A stretch of 64,000 bases of DNA from JAGNLM01 sp964439835 (GTDB lineage Bacteria > Pseudomonadota > Gammaproteobacteria > JAABTG01): NCBI GenBank assembly GCA_964439835.1, contig CAYTPQ010000013.1:5422-69421 (forward strand), given 5' to 3'. The translations under genes were made by a program, and so were the position numbers. Shown piece by piece: positions 27,306 to 36,172 of the stretch. Every line of letters begins with the position of its first letter. Position 1 is the stretch's first letter. Below the pieces are notes generated by a model. That model did no database searches. It saw only the letters and a program-made list of their open reading frames with translations, and was not told the origin of the DNA.

Positions 27306-28721
27306 TCAGTGGGCGGGCGCCGGAACGGGTACCGCGACCGGCTGGCTGCCGACCACCGTACGCCAGACGTTGTAGGCCATCACGACCATGCCGCCCAGGA
27401 AGAACACGCCTCCCAGGAACCGGACGACGTAGTAGGCGTGGGTGGCGCGGACCACCTCGATGAAGCTGTAGGCCAGGGAGCCGTCCGGGTTGACCGCGCG
27501 CCACATCAGGCCCTGCATCACGCCGGAGATCCACATGGAGGTGATGTAGAGCACGATGCCGATGGTGGCGAGCCAGAAGTGCACCTCCGCCAGCTTGTTG
27601 CTGTACAGCTCGCGGTTGAAGAGCCTCGGCACCAGGAAGTAGGTGGCGCCAATCGAGATCATGGCGACCCAGCCGAGCGCGCCGGCGTGCACGTGGCCGA
27701 TGGTCCACTCGGTGTAGTGCGAGAGGGCGTTGACGGTCTTGATGGCCATCATCGGCCCTTCGAAGGTCGACATGCCGTAGAACGAGACCGCGACGATCAG
27801 GAACTTCAGGATCGGGTCGGTGCGCAGCTTCTCCCAGGCCCCCGACAGGGTCATGATGCCGTTGATCATGCCGCCCCAGGAGGGCGCCAGCAGGACCAGC
27901 GAGAACACCATGCCGAGCGACTGGGTCCAGTCGGGCAGCGCGGTGTAGTGCAGGTGGTGGGGCCCCGCCCACATGTAGGTGAAGATGAGGGCCCAGAAGT
28001 GCACCACCGACAGGCGGTACGAGAAGACGGGCCGCTCGGCCTGCTTGGGGATGAAGTAGTACATGATCCCGAGGAAGCCCGCGGTCAGGAAGAAGCCGAC
28101 CGCGTTGTGGCCGTACCACCACTGGACCATGGCGTCCTGGGCCCCGGCGTAAACCGAGTAGGACTTCATCCAGCTGACCGGCAGCGCCATGTTGTTGCCG
28201 AGGTAGATGAGCGCGATGGTCAGGATGAACGCGCCGTAGAACCAGTTCGCGACGTAGATATGCGGGGTCTTGCGCCGAGCGATGGTGGTGAAGAACACCA
28301 GCGCGTAGGACACCCAGACCACGACGACTAGCAGGTCGATCGGCCACTCGAGCTCGGCGTACTCCTTGGTCGTGGTGTAGCCGAGGGGCAGGGTCACGAT
28401 GGCCAGGAGCATGGTCGCCTGCCACCCCCAGAAGGTGAACGCCGCCAGCTTGGGAAAGGCCAGGGGCGCGTGGCAGGTGCGCTGGACCACGTAGTAGGAG
28501 GTCGCGAACAGCGCCGAGCCGCCGAAGCCGAAGATCACCAGGTTGGTGTGCACCGGCCGCAGGCGGCTGAAGGTAATGTAAGGAATGTCGAAGTTCAGCA
28601 GCGGCCAGGCCAGCTCCGCGGCGATGTACACCCCGACCAGCATGCCGACGACGCCCCACACAATCGTCGCGACGGAAAACTGGCGGACCGTCCAGTCGTT
28701 GTACGTTTCTGTCAGTGCCAT
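27306..28721 (-). CDS. ccoN: cbb3-type cytochrome c oxidase subunit I
   Basis: This 471-residue heme-copper subunit I reduces O2 at high affinity and pumps protons. It has about twelve membrane helices and the ligand histidines in LRPVHTNLVIFG, WWYGHNAVGFF, AGPHHLHYTA and WTIGHVHAGALGW. ATG at 28721 begins MALTETYNDWTV, after GGGGGTCGGCC. It leads the ccoN-ccoO-ccoP operon. The Rrf2-type regulator is divergent, 264 bases away. The assembly genes ccoGHIS are not in the window. Confidence 0.97.
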   Translation of the reverse strand: MALTETYNDWTVRQFSVATIVWGVVGMLVGVYIAAELAWPLLNFDIPYITFSRLRPVHTNLVIFGFGGSALFATSYYVVQRTCHAPLAFPKLAAFTFWGWQATMLLAIVTLPLGYTTTKEYAELEWPIDLLVVVVWVSYALVFFTTIARRKTPHIYVANWFYGAFILTIALIYLGNNMALPVSWMKSYSVYAGAQDAMVQWWYGHNAVGFFLTAGFLGIMYYFIPKQAERPVFSYRLSVVHFWALIFTYMWAGPHHLHYTALPDWTQSLGMVFSLVLLAPSWGGMINGIMTLSGAWEKLRTDPILKFLIVAVSFYGMSTFEGPMMAIKTVNALSHYTEWTIGHVHAGALGWVAMISIGATYFLVPRLFNRELYSNKLAEVHFWLATIGIVLYITSMWISGVMQGLMWRAVNPDGSLAYSFIEVVRATHAYYVVRFLGGVFFLGGMVVMAYNVWRTVVGSQPVAVPVPAPAH

Positions 28722-28880
28722 GGCCGACCCCCGAACCTCGAATCGGAAATTTTTGGTAAGCGGCCAAGAATATTCTGATGTTAATTCGTGATTCAACCGT
28801 CCCGATGGGAGGGGCGCAATCGTGCTAACCCCCGTCGGGACGGCCATTTTCCGACCCCCACAGCAGGTCATTCGGCATAG

Positions 28881-28924
28881 TTGACTGAAAGTCTCAACCA
28901 ATGTAAAAACTGACTTTAGAAGTC
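28881..28924 (+). promoter_or_regulatory. Rrf2 promoter with two GACT...AGTC dyads
   Basis: TTGACT (28881-28886) and TAAAAA (28904-28909) with a 17-base spacer form a plausible sigma-70 promoter. GACT-GAA-AGTC (28883-28893) overlaps the -35 box and GACT-TTAGA-AGTC (28912-28924) lies just after the -10 box. The preceding ATAGTTGACT matches half of the IscR type 1 consensus ATASYYGACT. This suggests autorepression by the downstream Rrf2 protein. The region also serves the divergent ccoN promoter; no good FNR box was found there. Confidence 0.55.
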
Positions 28925-28985
28925 GGGTTATAGGCCCGGCTGCGGGAAGCCAGTCTGTGGGCATTCACGAGAGGGGGTCCGGACA

Positions 28986-29441
28986 ATGAGAGTATCTGCA
29001 AAGAGCCGCCACGCCGTCGCTGCGTTAGTCGATCTCGGGATGAAGTCCACCCACCGGCCTGTCGCGCTGGTCGACATCCTGGACGACCAGGACATCTCGC
29101 TCTCCTACCTGGAGCAGATCTTCAGCCGCTTGAAGGACCACGGCCTGGTGGAGGGGGTCCGCGGCCCACGCGGCGGCTACCGATTGTCGCGCCCCGCCGG
29201 CGACATCTCCGTCGCTCAGATCGTGGCGGCGGTCGAGGACCGGAGCTTCCGAGGTCGCAAGAGCCGGGTCACCGGGCAACCGTCGGAGGCGCACCGGATC
29301 TGGGACGGCCTCAGCAGCGAGATCATGGGCTTCCTCGACGGTATCACCGTCGGCGACCTGCTGGAACAGGCCCGCCGCTCGGGCCTCGTCCCCGCGGGGG
29401 CACGGCGTTACTACGAGCCGCCCCGCCGGCGGGCGGCCTGA
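28986..29441 (+). CDS. Rrf2-family regulator without Fe-S cysteines
   Basis: This 151-residue winged-helix regulator has MRVSAKSRHAVAALVDLG, ISLSYLEQIFSRLKDHGLV and GVRGPRGGYRLSR, the Rrf2/IscR DNA-binding domain. The IscR-like dimer region continues to AHRIWDGLSSEIMGFLDGIT, but the three cluster-ligating cysteines are absent; the protein has no cysteine at all. The histidine equivalent to IscR His107 seems retained. ATG at 28986 follows GAGGGGG. It is divergent from ccoNOP, with dyad operators in its own promoter. It may act without a cluster or sense something else. Confidence 0.88.
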   Translation: MRVSAKSRHAVAALVDLGMKSTHRPVALVDILDDQDISLSYLEQIFSRLKDHGLVEGVRGPRGGYRLSRPAGDISVAQIVAAVEDRSFRGRKSRVTGQPSEAHRIWDGLSSEIMGFLDGITVGDLLEQARRSGLVPAGARRYYEPPRRRAA

Positions 29442-29448
29442 CCGCCCT

Positions 29449-29481
29449 GGCCGTGCCCCCGCCGGTGGCTGGGGCACGGCC
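29449..29481. terminator. Hairpin after the Rrf2 gene
   Basis: GGCCGTGCCCC (29449-29459) and GGGGCACGGCC (29471-29481) form an 11-bp perfect stem just after the Rrf2 stop codon. No T-run follows. Confidence 0.6.
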
Positions 29482-29580
29482 CGTGTCCTCCCGGGCAGGG
29501 CGCCCGGCGCGCTCGTGCATCGGCGGGGATTGCCGTAGGATCACCGCAAATCCCGCGGCCGACCGGGGCGCTGGCCTGGC

Positions 29581-30423
29581 ATGCTGCACGTGGAGAGCGA
29601 GATCGAAGCAGCACGCGAGGCCCACCACGGCACGGAGGCGCACAGCGACCCACCCACCGGGTCCGCGACCCTGCGTCTGCTGAGCTATAACATCCAAACC
29701 GGCATCGCCTCAGAGCGCTACCGCCACTACCTCACCCGGAGCTGGCAGCACGTCCTGCCGCACCCGAGCCGCTGGGCCAACCTGGACGCCATCGCGCACG
29801 CCGTCGCCGGCTACGACCTGGTCGGCTTGCAGGAGGTCGACTCGGGGAGCCTGCGAACGGGCTTCGTGAACCAGACCCAGTACCTGGCCGACCGGGCGCG
29901 CTTCCCCTTCTGGCATCACCAGGTGAACCGCCGCATCGGCCACCTGGCCCAGCAGAGCAATGGCGTGCTCTCGCGCCTCCCGATCCAGTCCCTTACCGAC
30001 CTGAAGCTGCCGGGCCTGCCCGGGCGCGGCGCGCTGGTCGCGCGGCTGGGCGGCCCTGCGCCACCGCTCGCCGTCTTCATCCTGCACCTCGCCTTGGGCA
30101 AGCGCGCGCGGATGCGCCAGGTGGCCTTCCTGGCCGATCAGGTGGCCGCCGAGCCCTATGCGGTGGTCATGGGCGACCTGAACTGCGGTCCCGAGAGCGA
30201 GGAGCTGCGCCTGCTCCTGGACAACACGCCACTGCGGCCTCCCTACGAGCGGCTCCGGACCTTCCCCAGCTGGCAGCCCAGGCGCTACATCGACCATATC
30301 CTGGTCGCCGATTCCCTGGTGCCCGAGCGAATGTACGTGCCCGACTGGCCGTTCTCGGACCACCTCGCGGTAGCCATGGACGTGCGTGTTCCCGCCATCG
30401 GGGCCGCCGAGCGCGCCCCGTGA
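29581..30423 (+). CDS. Endonuclease/exonuclease/phosphatase family protein
   Basis: This 280-residue EEP-superfamily hydrolase has LLSYNIQTG, VGLQEVDSGS, SNGVLSR, VMGDLNCGPESEE, YIDHILVAD and PFSDHLAVA, the complete set of metal-dependent catalytic motifs. It cleaves phosphodiester bonds in nucleic acids or lipids; the substrate cannot be read from the sequence. There is no signal peptide, so it is probably cytoplasmic. ATG at 29581 has a weak ribosome site, and a later start before GSATLRLLSYN is possible. Confidence 0.85.
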   Translation: MLHVESEIEAAREAHHGTEAHSDPPTGSATLRLLSYNIQTGIASERYRHYLTRSWQHVLPHPSRWANLDAIAHAVAGYDLVGLQEVDSGSLRTGFVNQTQYLADRARFPFWHHQVNRRIGHLAQQSNGVLSRLPIQSLTDLKLPGLPGRGALVARLGGPAPPLAVFILHLALGKRARMRQVAFLADQVAAEPYAVVMGDLNCGPESEELRLLLDNTPLRPPYERLRTFPSWQPRRYIDHILVADSLVPERMYVPDWPFSDHLAVAMDVRVPAIGAAERAP

Positions 30424-30509
30424 CGTTGACCTATGTCAACTTCTGGCCCTAAGCGCTTCGGTACCTTCGCGCCCATGCCACCTGCGCCGACCGCCACCCA
30501 CAGCGCTCC

Positions 30510-30914
30510 GTGGTCTTGCAAGCCGCGGGGCCCGACCGGTTCGGCAACCCGGTGAGGGTCTGCCACCACCTGAAGGGGTACTGCGCGACCCACGAGTGGG
30601 CCGGCAGCGCCGCGGCCCTCCTGGGCGTCGGCCTCCTGCTCGGCACCGTCTGGCTCGGCATCGAATACCACGCCTGGCTCAGGGCCTGGGTCTGGCAAGA
30701 ACGCCTCGGGCGCGGCCTGCTGCTTGGCGCGGGCATCCTCCTCGACGTCTTGCTGATCTTCGGCCTGCTCTGTCTCGGCTTCTCCGAGTGTTCCGAGGCC
30801 GACCGCCGGTGTGCCTTCGCCTACCGGGGGCGCCGTAGCACAGTCTTCCCCGAGCTCACGGGCTGGATCCACTCCCTCGGCCACAACCCCCGCCGGCACG
30901 GCCGACCGCCCTAG
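30510..30914 (+). CDS. Small membrane protein of unknown function
   Basis: This 134-residue frame starts with GTG at 30510 and has two hydrophobic segments, SAAALLGVGLLLGTVWLGI and GRGLLLGAGILLDVLLIFGL. A cysteine pair (CHHLKGYC) precedes and another (CSEADRRC) follows them. No family is recognised. It lies between two confident genes on the same strand, with 86 and 105 bases to each side. It could be a chance frame in GC-rich DNA, but the membrane pattern supports a real gene. Confidence 0.45.
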   Translation: MVLQAAGPDRFGNPVRVCHHLKGYCATHEWAGSAAALLGVGLLLGTVWLGIEYHAWLRAWVWQERLGRGLLLGAGILLDVLLIFGLLCLGFSECSEADRRCAFAYRGRRSTVFPELTGWIHSLGHNPRRHGRPP

Positions 30915-31019
30915 CGCAGCGCACCCGACCGCCCACCGACCCCGCCCCTCACGTCCCTCGACGCGTGGCCCGGCTCCGGCGTAGGCTCGGGCGACCGCTC
31001 GGCCGCTGGAGGGTCGCCT

Positions 31020-32165
31020 GTGGAGCCACTCGTTATCCTCGGCACCGGTCTCGCCGGCTACTCGGTCGCTCGCGAATGCAGGCGGCTGGAGCCCTCGGCC
31101 CCGTTGCTACTCCTGACCCGCGACGGCGGCGAGCTCTACACCAAGCCCACGATCTCCAACGCCCTGGCCTCCGGCAAGGACGCCCGCTCGCTCGCCAACG
31201 CAGACGCCGCAGAGATGGCGCGCCAGCTCGCCGCCGAGGTACGCGTGCGCACGCCGGTGCAGGGCATCGACCCCGCGGGGCGGGAGGTCCTGGCCGGGAA
31301 CACGCGCGTCAGCTACTCGCGGCTGGTGCTCGCCCTCGGCGCCGACCCCATCCGGCTGCCGCTCGTGGGCGATGGGGCCGCAGACGTCCTCTGGGTCAAC
31401 GATCTGGACGACTACGCTCACTTTCGCGCGCGTCTCGAGGGGCGGCGGCGGGTCCTGGTCCTGGGCGCCGGCCTGATCGGGTGCGAATTCGCCAACGACC
31501 TGGCAGGGGCCGGCTACGAGGTCACGGTGGCAGACCCGGCGGGGAGCCCCCTCTCCCGCCTGCTGCCTCCCCCAGCGGGGGACGCCCTCGCAGACGCACT
31601 GGGCCGGGCCGGGGTCAGGTGGCGGCTCGGCGACAGCGCCCGGGAGGTCTCACGCGCCGGTGGGGGCTACCGCGTCCGCTACGCCAGCGGCGCGGACGCG
31701 GAGCACGACCTGGTGCTGTCGGCCGTCGGCCTCCGGCCGCGGGTCGCCCTGGCCGGGGCGGCGGGCCTCCGGGTCGGGCGCGGGGTCGTCGTCGACCGCG
31801 AGCTCCGGACGAGTGACCCGGCGGTCTTCGCCGTGGGCGACTGCGCGGAGGTCGCCGGGCTCGTGCTCCCCTACGTCATGCCGATCATGCACGCCGCCCG
31901 GGCGCTTGCGCGCACCCTCGCGGGCGAGCCGACGGCCGTCAGCTACCCCGCCATGCCGGTGGTCGTGAAGACCCCGGCCTGGCCGACGGTGGTGTCCCCC
32001 CCTCCCCTCGGCGCCACCGGGGAGTGGGAGACGGAGGTGGGCTCGACGGGGGTGAGGGCCCTGTTCCGAGGCCCCAATGGCGACCTACTCGGGTTCGCCC
32101 TTTCCGGCGACGCGGTCGGCGAGAAAGGGGCACTCACACGCCAGGTGCCCCCGGTGCTCCCCTGA
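31020..32165 (+). CDS. Rubredoxin--NAD+ reductase-like flavoprotein
   Basis: This 381-residue FAD/NAD(P)-dependent oxidoreductase has an N-terminal FAD fold (LVILGTGLAGYSVAREC), TKPTISNALASGKD, the NAD-binding segment RVLVLGAGLIGCEFANDLA and the second FAD motif VFAVGDCAEV. KTPAWPTVVSPP near the C-terminus is typical of rubredoxin reductases (RubB/AlkT type). It would reduce rubredoxin with NADH, often in oxygen defence or alkane oxidation. No rubredoxin gene is adjacent. GTG at 31020 is eight bases after GGAGG. It converges with the hydrogenase operon. Confidence 0.85.
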   Translation: MEPLVILGTGLAGYSVARECRRLEPSAPLLLLTRDGGELYTKPTISNALASGKDARSLANADAAEMARQLAAEVRVRTPVQGIDPAGREVLAGNTRVSYSRLVLALGADPIRLPLVGDGAADVLWVNDLDDYAHFRARLEGRRRVLVLGAGLIGCEFANDLAGAGYEVTVADPAGSPLSRLLPPPAGDALADALGRAGVRWRLGDSAREVSRAGGGYRVRYASGADAEHDLVLSAVGLRPRVALAGAAGLRVGRGVVVDRELRTSDPAVFAVGDCAEVAGLVLPYVMPIMHAARALARTLAGEPTAVSYPAMPVVVKTPAWPTVVSPPPLGATGEWETEVGSTGVRALFRGPNGDLLGFALSGDAVGEKGALTRQVPPVLP

Positions 32166-32180
32166 CCAGGCCCCAACGAC

Positions 32181-32249
32181 TCTGCCGTCGGCGGCAGACG
32201 GACCTACAGGGACGTACGTGCGACCCGCGAAGCCGCACCGGGACCCTGC
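32181..32249. repeat. Dispersed palindromic element, copy 4 (half element)
   Basis: This copy has the inner hairpin (TCTGCC and GGCAGA, 32181-32198), the core CCTACAGGGACGTA (32202-32215) and one arm-like end (CCGCACCGGGACCCTGC) but no matching left arm. It lies between the convergent rubredoxin reductase gene and hynL. Confidence 0.7.
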
Positions 32250-32283
32250 TCGAGACCTGCCGACACGGTCCCCTCAACGCAGA

Positions 32284-32319
32284 ACGCCGCGCCTCACCCA
32301 CTCGGGCAAGGCGCGGCGT
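32284..32319. terminator. Terminator hairpin after hynL
   Basis: ACGCCGCGCCT (32284-32294) pairs perfectly with AGGCGCGGCGT (32309-32319), giving an 11-bp stem and a 14-base loop, 26 bases beyond the hynL stop. It is the likely end of the hydrogenase structural operon. Confidence 0.6.
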
Positions 32320-32345
32320 CCCGTTCCTTCCTTGCGGCGGCGTCC

Positions 32346-34079
32346 TTACCGCACCTTCACCTTCATGACCTCCTCGCCGTCGTCACCGGCCAGGTGCACC
32401 GCGCAGGCGATGCAGGGGTCGAAGCTGTGGATGGTCCGCAGGATCTCCACCGGCTGCTTCGGGTCCAGCAGCTCGTGGTTGTCCTGCAGCGCCGCCTCGT
32501 AAGCACCGGCCTGGCCCTGGGAGTCACGCGGACCGGCGTTCCAGGTGCTCGGCACGACCGCCTGATAGTTGTCGATGCGACCGTTCTTGATGACGATGTA
32601 GTGCGCAAGTCCCCCGCGCGGCGCCTCCATGTAGCCCACGCCCTTGGCCTCGGCCGGCCACGTGGCGGGGTCCCACAGGTCCGCGTTGAAGGTCCTGGTA
32701 TCGCCGGCCTTGATGTTCGCGATCAGGGCGTCGTACCAGGACTGCATGTGGTCCGCGATGATCTTCGTCTCGAGCGTCCGGGCCGCGGTGCGCCCCAGGG
32801 TCGAGAACAACGCCCGCGGCGGCGCGTCCAGGGTCTTGAGCGCCATGTCGACCAGCTCCTTGGCCTGCGGATGGCCGGAGGCGTACATGACCAGCACCCG
32901 CGCCAGTGGGCCGACCTCGACCGCCTTGCCGTTCCAGCGCGGCGACTTCAGCCAGGAGTAACCGTCCTCGACGTTGAGCTGCTTGAACGGCGCCTTCGGC
33001 CCGCCGCGCCCGCTGTAGTTGAACTTGGTCTCGCCGTCGTACGGGTGCAGCCCTTTCTCCTTGCCGGTCGAGTAGTCGTACCAGGAGTGGGAGACGAACT
33101 CCTGGATCTGCTTGGGGTCGTTCGGATCGACCGGGTGGACCGTCTTCAGGTCCCGATTCAGGATCACGCCCGGCGGGATCAGGAAGCTCTTCGGGTCGTT
33201 CATCCCTTTCACGGGGAAGTCGCCGTAGACGAGGAAGTTGCCCAGACCCTCGCCGCGGCCGAACCAGTCCTTGTAGAAACCGGCGATCGCGAGCGTGTCG
33301 GGTACGTACACCTGGTCCACGAACTCCTTCATCATGGTGATGATCTTCTGGACCTGCGACAGCCGCTCGCTGTTGATCGCGGAGTCCGAGTTCGGGTCGA
33401 TCGGCGTGGCCACCCCACCCACTACGAACATCGGGTGCGGGTTCTTGCCGCCGAAGATCGCGTGCAGCTTCGCGGCCTCGCGTTGCCACTGCAGGGCCTC
33501 GAGGTAGTGCGCGACCGCCATCAAGTTGACCTCGGCCGGCAGCTTGTAGACCGGGCTGCCCCAATAACCGTTGGCGAAGATCCCGAGCTGCCCCGACTCC
33601 ACGAAGTTGGCTAGCCGCTTCTTGGTGTCCGCGAAGTAACCAGGCGAGGACTTCGGCCAGTTCGGCGTCACCGTCTGGGCGATCTCCGAGGTCTTCTTCG
33701 GGTCCGCCTTCAGCGCCGAGACTACGTCCACCCAGTCGAGCGCGTGCAGGTGGTAGAAGTGCATGACGTGGTCGTGCACGTACTGCGCACCGCTCATCAG
33801 GTTCCGGATCAGGTTGGCGTTCGCCGGCACCGGGTAGTTGAGCGCCGCCTCAACGGAGCGGATGGACGCCAACCCGTGCACCAGCGTGCATACGCCGCAG
33901 ATGCGCTGGGCGAAGGCCCAGGCGTCGCGCGGGTCCCTACCCTTGAGGATGATCTCGATCCCGCGCACCATGGTGCCGGAGGAATAGGCCTCGGCGATCT
34001 TGCTGCCGTCCATCTTGGCCTCGATCCGCAGGTGGCCTTCGATTCGCGTGATCGGGTCGACAACGACTCGTTCTGTCAT
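32346..34079 (-). CDS. hynL: [NiFe]-hydrogenase large subunit (Hyn type)
   Basis: This 577-residue subunit carries the NiFe(CN)2CO active site. The four cysteine ligands are in RICGVC (about residue 60) and DPCIACAVH near the end. The 15 residues after that histidine (LAGDDGEEVMKVKVR) should be removed by the maturation protease after nickel insertion. It is the last gene of hynS-isp1-isp2-hynL, the order found in Thiocapsa-type hydrogenases of group 1e. The protein itself has no Tat signal and would be exported with HynS. Confidence 0.96.
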   Translation of the reverse strand: MTERVVVDPITRIEGHLRIEAKMDGSKIAEAYSSGTMVRGIEIILKGRDPRDAWAFAQRICGVCTLVHGLASIRSVEAALNYPVPANANLIRNLMSGAQYVHDHVMHFYHLHALDWVDVVSALKADPKKTSEIAQTVTPNWPKSSPGYFADTKKRLANFVESGQLGIFANGYWGSPVYKLPAEVNLMAVAHYLEALQWQREAAKLHAIFGGKNPHPMFVVGGVATPIDPNSDSAINSERLSQVQKIITMMKEFVDQVYVPDTLAIAGFYKDWFGRGEGLGNFLVYGDFPVKGMNDPKSFLIPPGVILNRDLKTVHPVDPNDPKQIQEFVSHSWYDYSTGKEKGLHPYDGETKFNYSGRGGPKAPFKQLNVEDGYSWLKSPRWNGKAVEVGPLARVLVMYASGHPQAKELVDMALKTLDAPPRALFSTLGRTAARTLETKIIADHMQSWYDALIANIKAGDTRTFNADLWDPATWPAEAKGVGYMEAPRGGLAHYIVIKNGRIDNYQAVVPSTWNAGPRDSQGQAGAYEAALQDNHELLDPKQPVEILRTIHSFDPCIACAVHLAGDDGEEVMKVKVR

Positions 34080-34166
34080 GGCTTGTTCTCGATCTCGTTC
34101 CGTTCGGTGTCCGTGCCCGGCGGTTCACGGGGGGGTCGAGCCCCCCGCGCACCACCGTCGCACGTC

Positions 34167-35516
34167 CTAGCTGACCAGGTTGTCGCCGACGATCTGGGCA
34201 AAGCTGTCGACCGGCATACCCTCGCCGGCGTTCATCTTGCCCCGCTCGAAATTCAGGCGGCAGCTTCCACAGGACACGACCAGCGCTTCGGCCTTGGTCT
34301 TCTTGACCTCCTCGTACTTGAGCTCGAAGGTCTTCTGCCGCAGCTCGTTGGCGTTCTGGAGCAGGAACACCGCAGCGCCACCGCCGCAGCATATGTTGAC
34401 CATGCGGTTGCTGTCGGTCTCGCGGACCTCGAGGCCCATGGCCTTCAGGACCTCGCGCGGCCCCTCGAAGACACCGCCGTGGCGCCCGACCTTGCAGGGG
34501 TCGTGGAAGGTCACCACCGTGCGGTCCTCGGGCTTCTTCAGCTTGAGCTTGCCCTCCTTGTACAGCATCGCGATGAACTCGGAGGGTGCCAGCACGTCGA
34601 AGGGCAGCGGCTTGCCGAGCGCCTCGGCGGCATAGAAGCGCAGCGCCGGGTAGGCGTGCCCGCACTCCGGGGCGACCACGTACTTCGCGCCGTGCTTGAC
34701 CGCCGCCTCGTACACGCGGGACACCTCCAGCCTGTGGTTGCCCGCATCACCGCTCATGAAGCCGAAGTTGGCCCCCTCGTAGGAGTCGGTGAAGTACGAC
34801 CAGTTCAGCTTCGCGTGGTTGCAGATCTTGGCCGTGCCGACGATGGCGTCGTTGAACAGGTGCAGGTCGAGGCCGCTCGTCAGGATCATGACGTCCACCT
34901 GGCCTTCCTTGTCCAGGGGGATCGGCACGTTGTACTGCTGCGACAGCTCCTCCACCTTGAACTTCAGGACCTCCCGGTCGGCGTTGAAGATGTGGCCCGT
35001 CTCCGCCTGCTCCTGGTCGAGCGCCAGCATCTCGTCGGGCACCATGCCCGCGGCGGCGAGCGCCTCGCGGTGGTACTCGACCAGCTCGGCGATGTGGATC
35101 CCCATCGGGCAGATCATGCTGCAGCGCGCGCAGAGGGTGCAGGAGTCGTACACCAGCTCGACGGACTCCTGCAGGTCCTTCATGGTGATGTCCGGCATCA
35201 CCAGGCGGTTGACCCAGCGCATCGGGCTCATCTCCCGCCGGTACACCGTGCGCATCAACTCGAACTTGCGCGCCGGCGTGTACTTGGGGTCGCCGGAGGA
35301 GACCCGGAAGTGGCAGGCCTCGGCGCACATCCCGCAGTGGATGCAACCCTCGAGCTCGGCCGCGATGTCCCAGGTGGTCTTCTCCATGAAGACCTTCTTG
35401 GCGCGCGCGATGCGCTCGGAGTCGGGCAGGTCGACCGGCTTGGCGAGCGTGCCGAGCTCGTTCACCATACCCATGAACATTTGGAACGTCTGTTCCATCT
35501 CCTGGTTCATGCTCAT
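34167..35516 (-). CDS. isp2: Isp2-like heterodisulfide-reductase-type iron-sulfur protein
   Basis: This 449-residue protein has two [4Fe-4S] motifs, CIHCGMCAEACHF (about residue 58) and CTLCARCSMICPMG, followed by CCG-type domains with HDPCKVGRHGG, NICCGGGAAVF and VVSCGSCRLNFE, as in HdrD/DsrK. With the cytochrome b Isp1 it moves electrons between the HynSL hydrogenase and a cytoplasmic or membrane redox partner. ATG at 35516 overlaps the isp1 stop by four bases (ATGA). Eighty-seven bases separate it from hynL. Confidence 0.93.
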   Translation of the reverse strand: MSMNQEMEQTFQMFMGMVNELGTLAKPVDLPDSERIARAKKVFMEKTTWDIAAELEGCIHCGMCAEACHFRVSSGDPKYTPARKFELMRTVYRREMSPMRWVNRLVMPDITMKDLQESVELVYDSCTLCARCSMICPMGIHIAELVEYHREALAAAGMVPDEMLALDQEQAETGHIFNADREVLKFKVEELSQQYNVPIPLDKEGQVDVMILTSGLDLHLFNDAIVGTAKICNHAKLNWSYFTDSYEGANFGFMSGDAGNHRLEVSRVYEAAVKHGAKYVVAPECGHAYPALRFYAAEALGKPLPFDVLAPSEFIAMLYKEGKLKLKKPEDRTVVTFHDPCKVGRHGGVFEGPREVLKAMGLEVRETDSNRMVNICCGGGAAVFLLQNANELRQKTFELKYEEVKKTKAEALVVSCGSCRLNFERGKMNAGEGMPVDSFAQIVGDNLVS

Positions 35517-36172
35517 GCCTTGACCCCCCTGTACTCGAACTTCTCACCCATCTGATAGCGGCCCGGGAAGAGCAGGAACATGTGCATCAACTTCCCGAAG
35601 GGTATCCAGATCAGAAGCAGGCAGACGTTCAGGATGTGCAAAGCCAGCAGGTCCTCGTAACGCACGCCGATGTTCTGGTGCGCGAAGGCCATCATTCCGG
35701 TGATGAACGGCGTGATGGTGAGGAACCAGCTGATCCAGTCGTCGATGGTCGTGAGCTTCTTCATCACCGGGTCGGTCGCGCGCCGGATGCCGAGGGCGAT
35801 CAGGATGATGACGGTCACGGCCGAGGAGAACGTGATCACGTTCGTCGGCAGGCCCGGCCAAGAGATGCCCAGCGCCCAGTCGAAGAAGGCGATGTGCGGC
35901 TCGAACAGGAAGACCACGATGAACAGCATGATGTGGAACAGGTAGCCCGTGTAGTGCTGGAAGGTGATGCGCTTCTCCAGCTCGTGCGGGGGGAACGACT
36001 TGTTCGCGATGGCCATGAGGCCGGCGCTCACGAACTTCGTGCCCTTCGGCTTCGAGAGGTATTTCTGACCCTTGAACAGGAAGGTACCGGCGAGCCGCCA
36101 GACCACACCGATCACGAAGATGATGAGCGACCACTCGAGCGCCGGGCCGCGGGCGAAGTCCAAGAGGCTCAT
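35513..36172 (-). CDS. isp1: Isp1-like membrane cytochrome b
   Basis: This 219-residue protein has about five membrane helices (LEWSLIIFVIGVVWRLAGTF, YLFHIMLFIVVFLF, VTVIILIALGI and others) and paired histidines typical of the NarI/DsrM family of heme b quinone-linked proteins. It anchors and links the hydrogenase to the quinone pool or to Isp2. ATGA overlaps join it to hynS upstream and isp2 downstream, so all three are translationally coupled. Confidence 0.92.
   Translation of the reverse strand: MSLLDFARGPALEWSLIIFVIGVVWRLAGTFLFKGQKYLSKPKGTKFVSAGLMAIANKSFPPHELEKRITFQHYTGYLFHIMLFIVVFLFEPHIAFFDWALGISWPGLPTNVITFSSAVTVIILIALGIRRATDPVMKKLTTIDDWISWFLTITPFITGMMAFAHQNIGVRYEDLLALHILNVCLLLIWIPFGKLMHMFLLFPGRYQMGEKFEYRGVKA

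Noticed and set aside
28741..28800. Possible FNR box before ccoN (TTGAATCACGAATTAA on the reverse strand).
   Set aside because: Half-site spacing and sequence do not fit TTGAT-N4-ATCAA.
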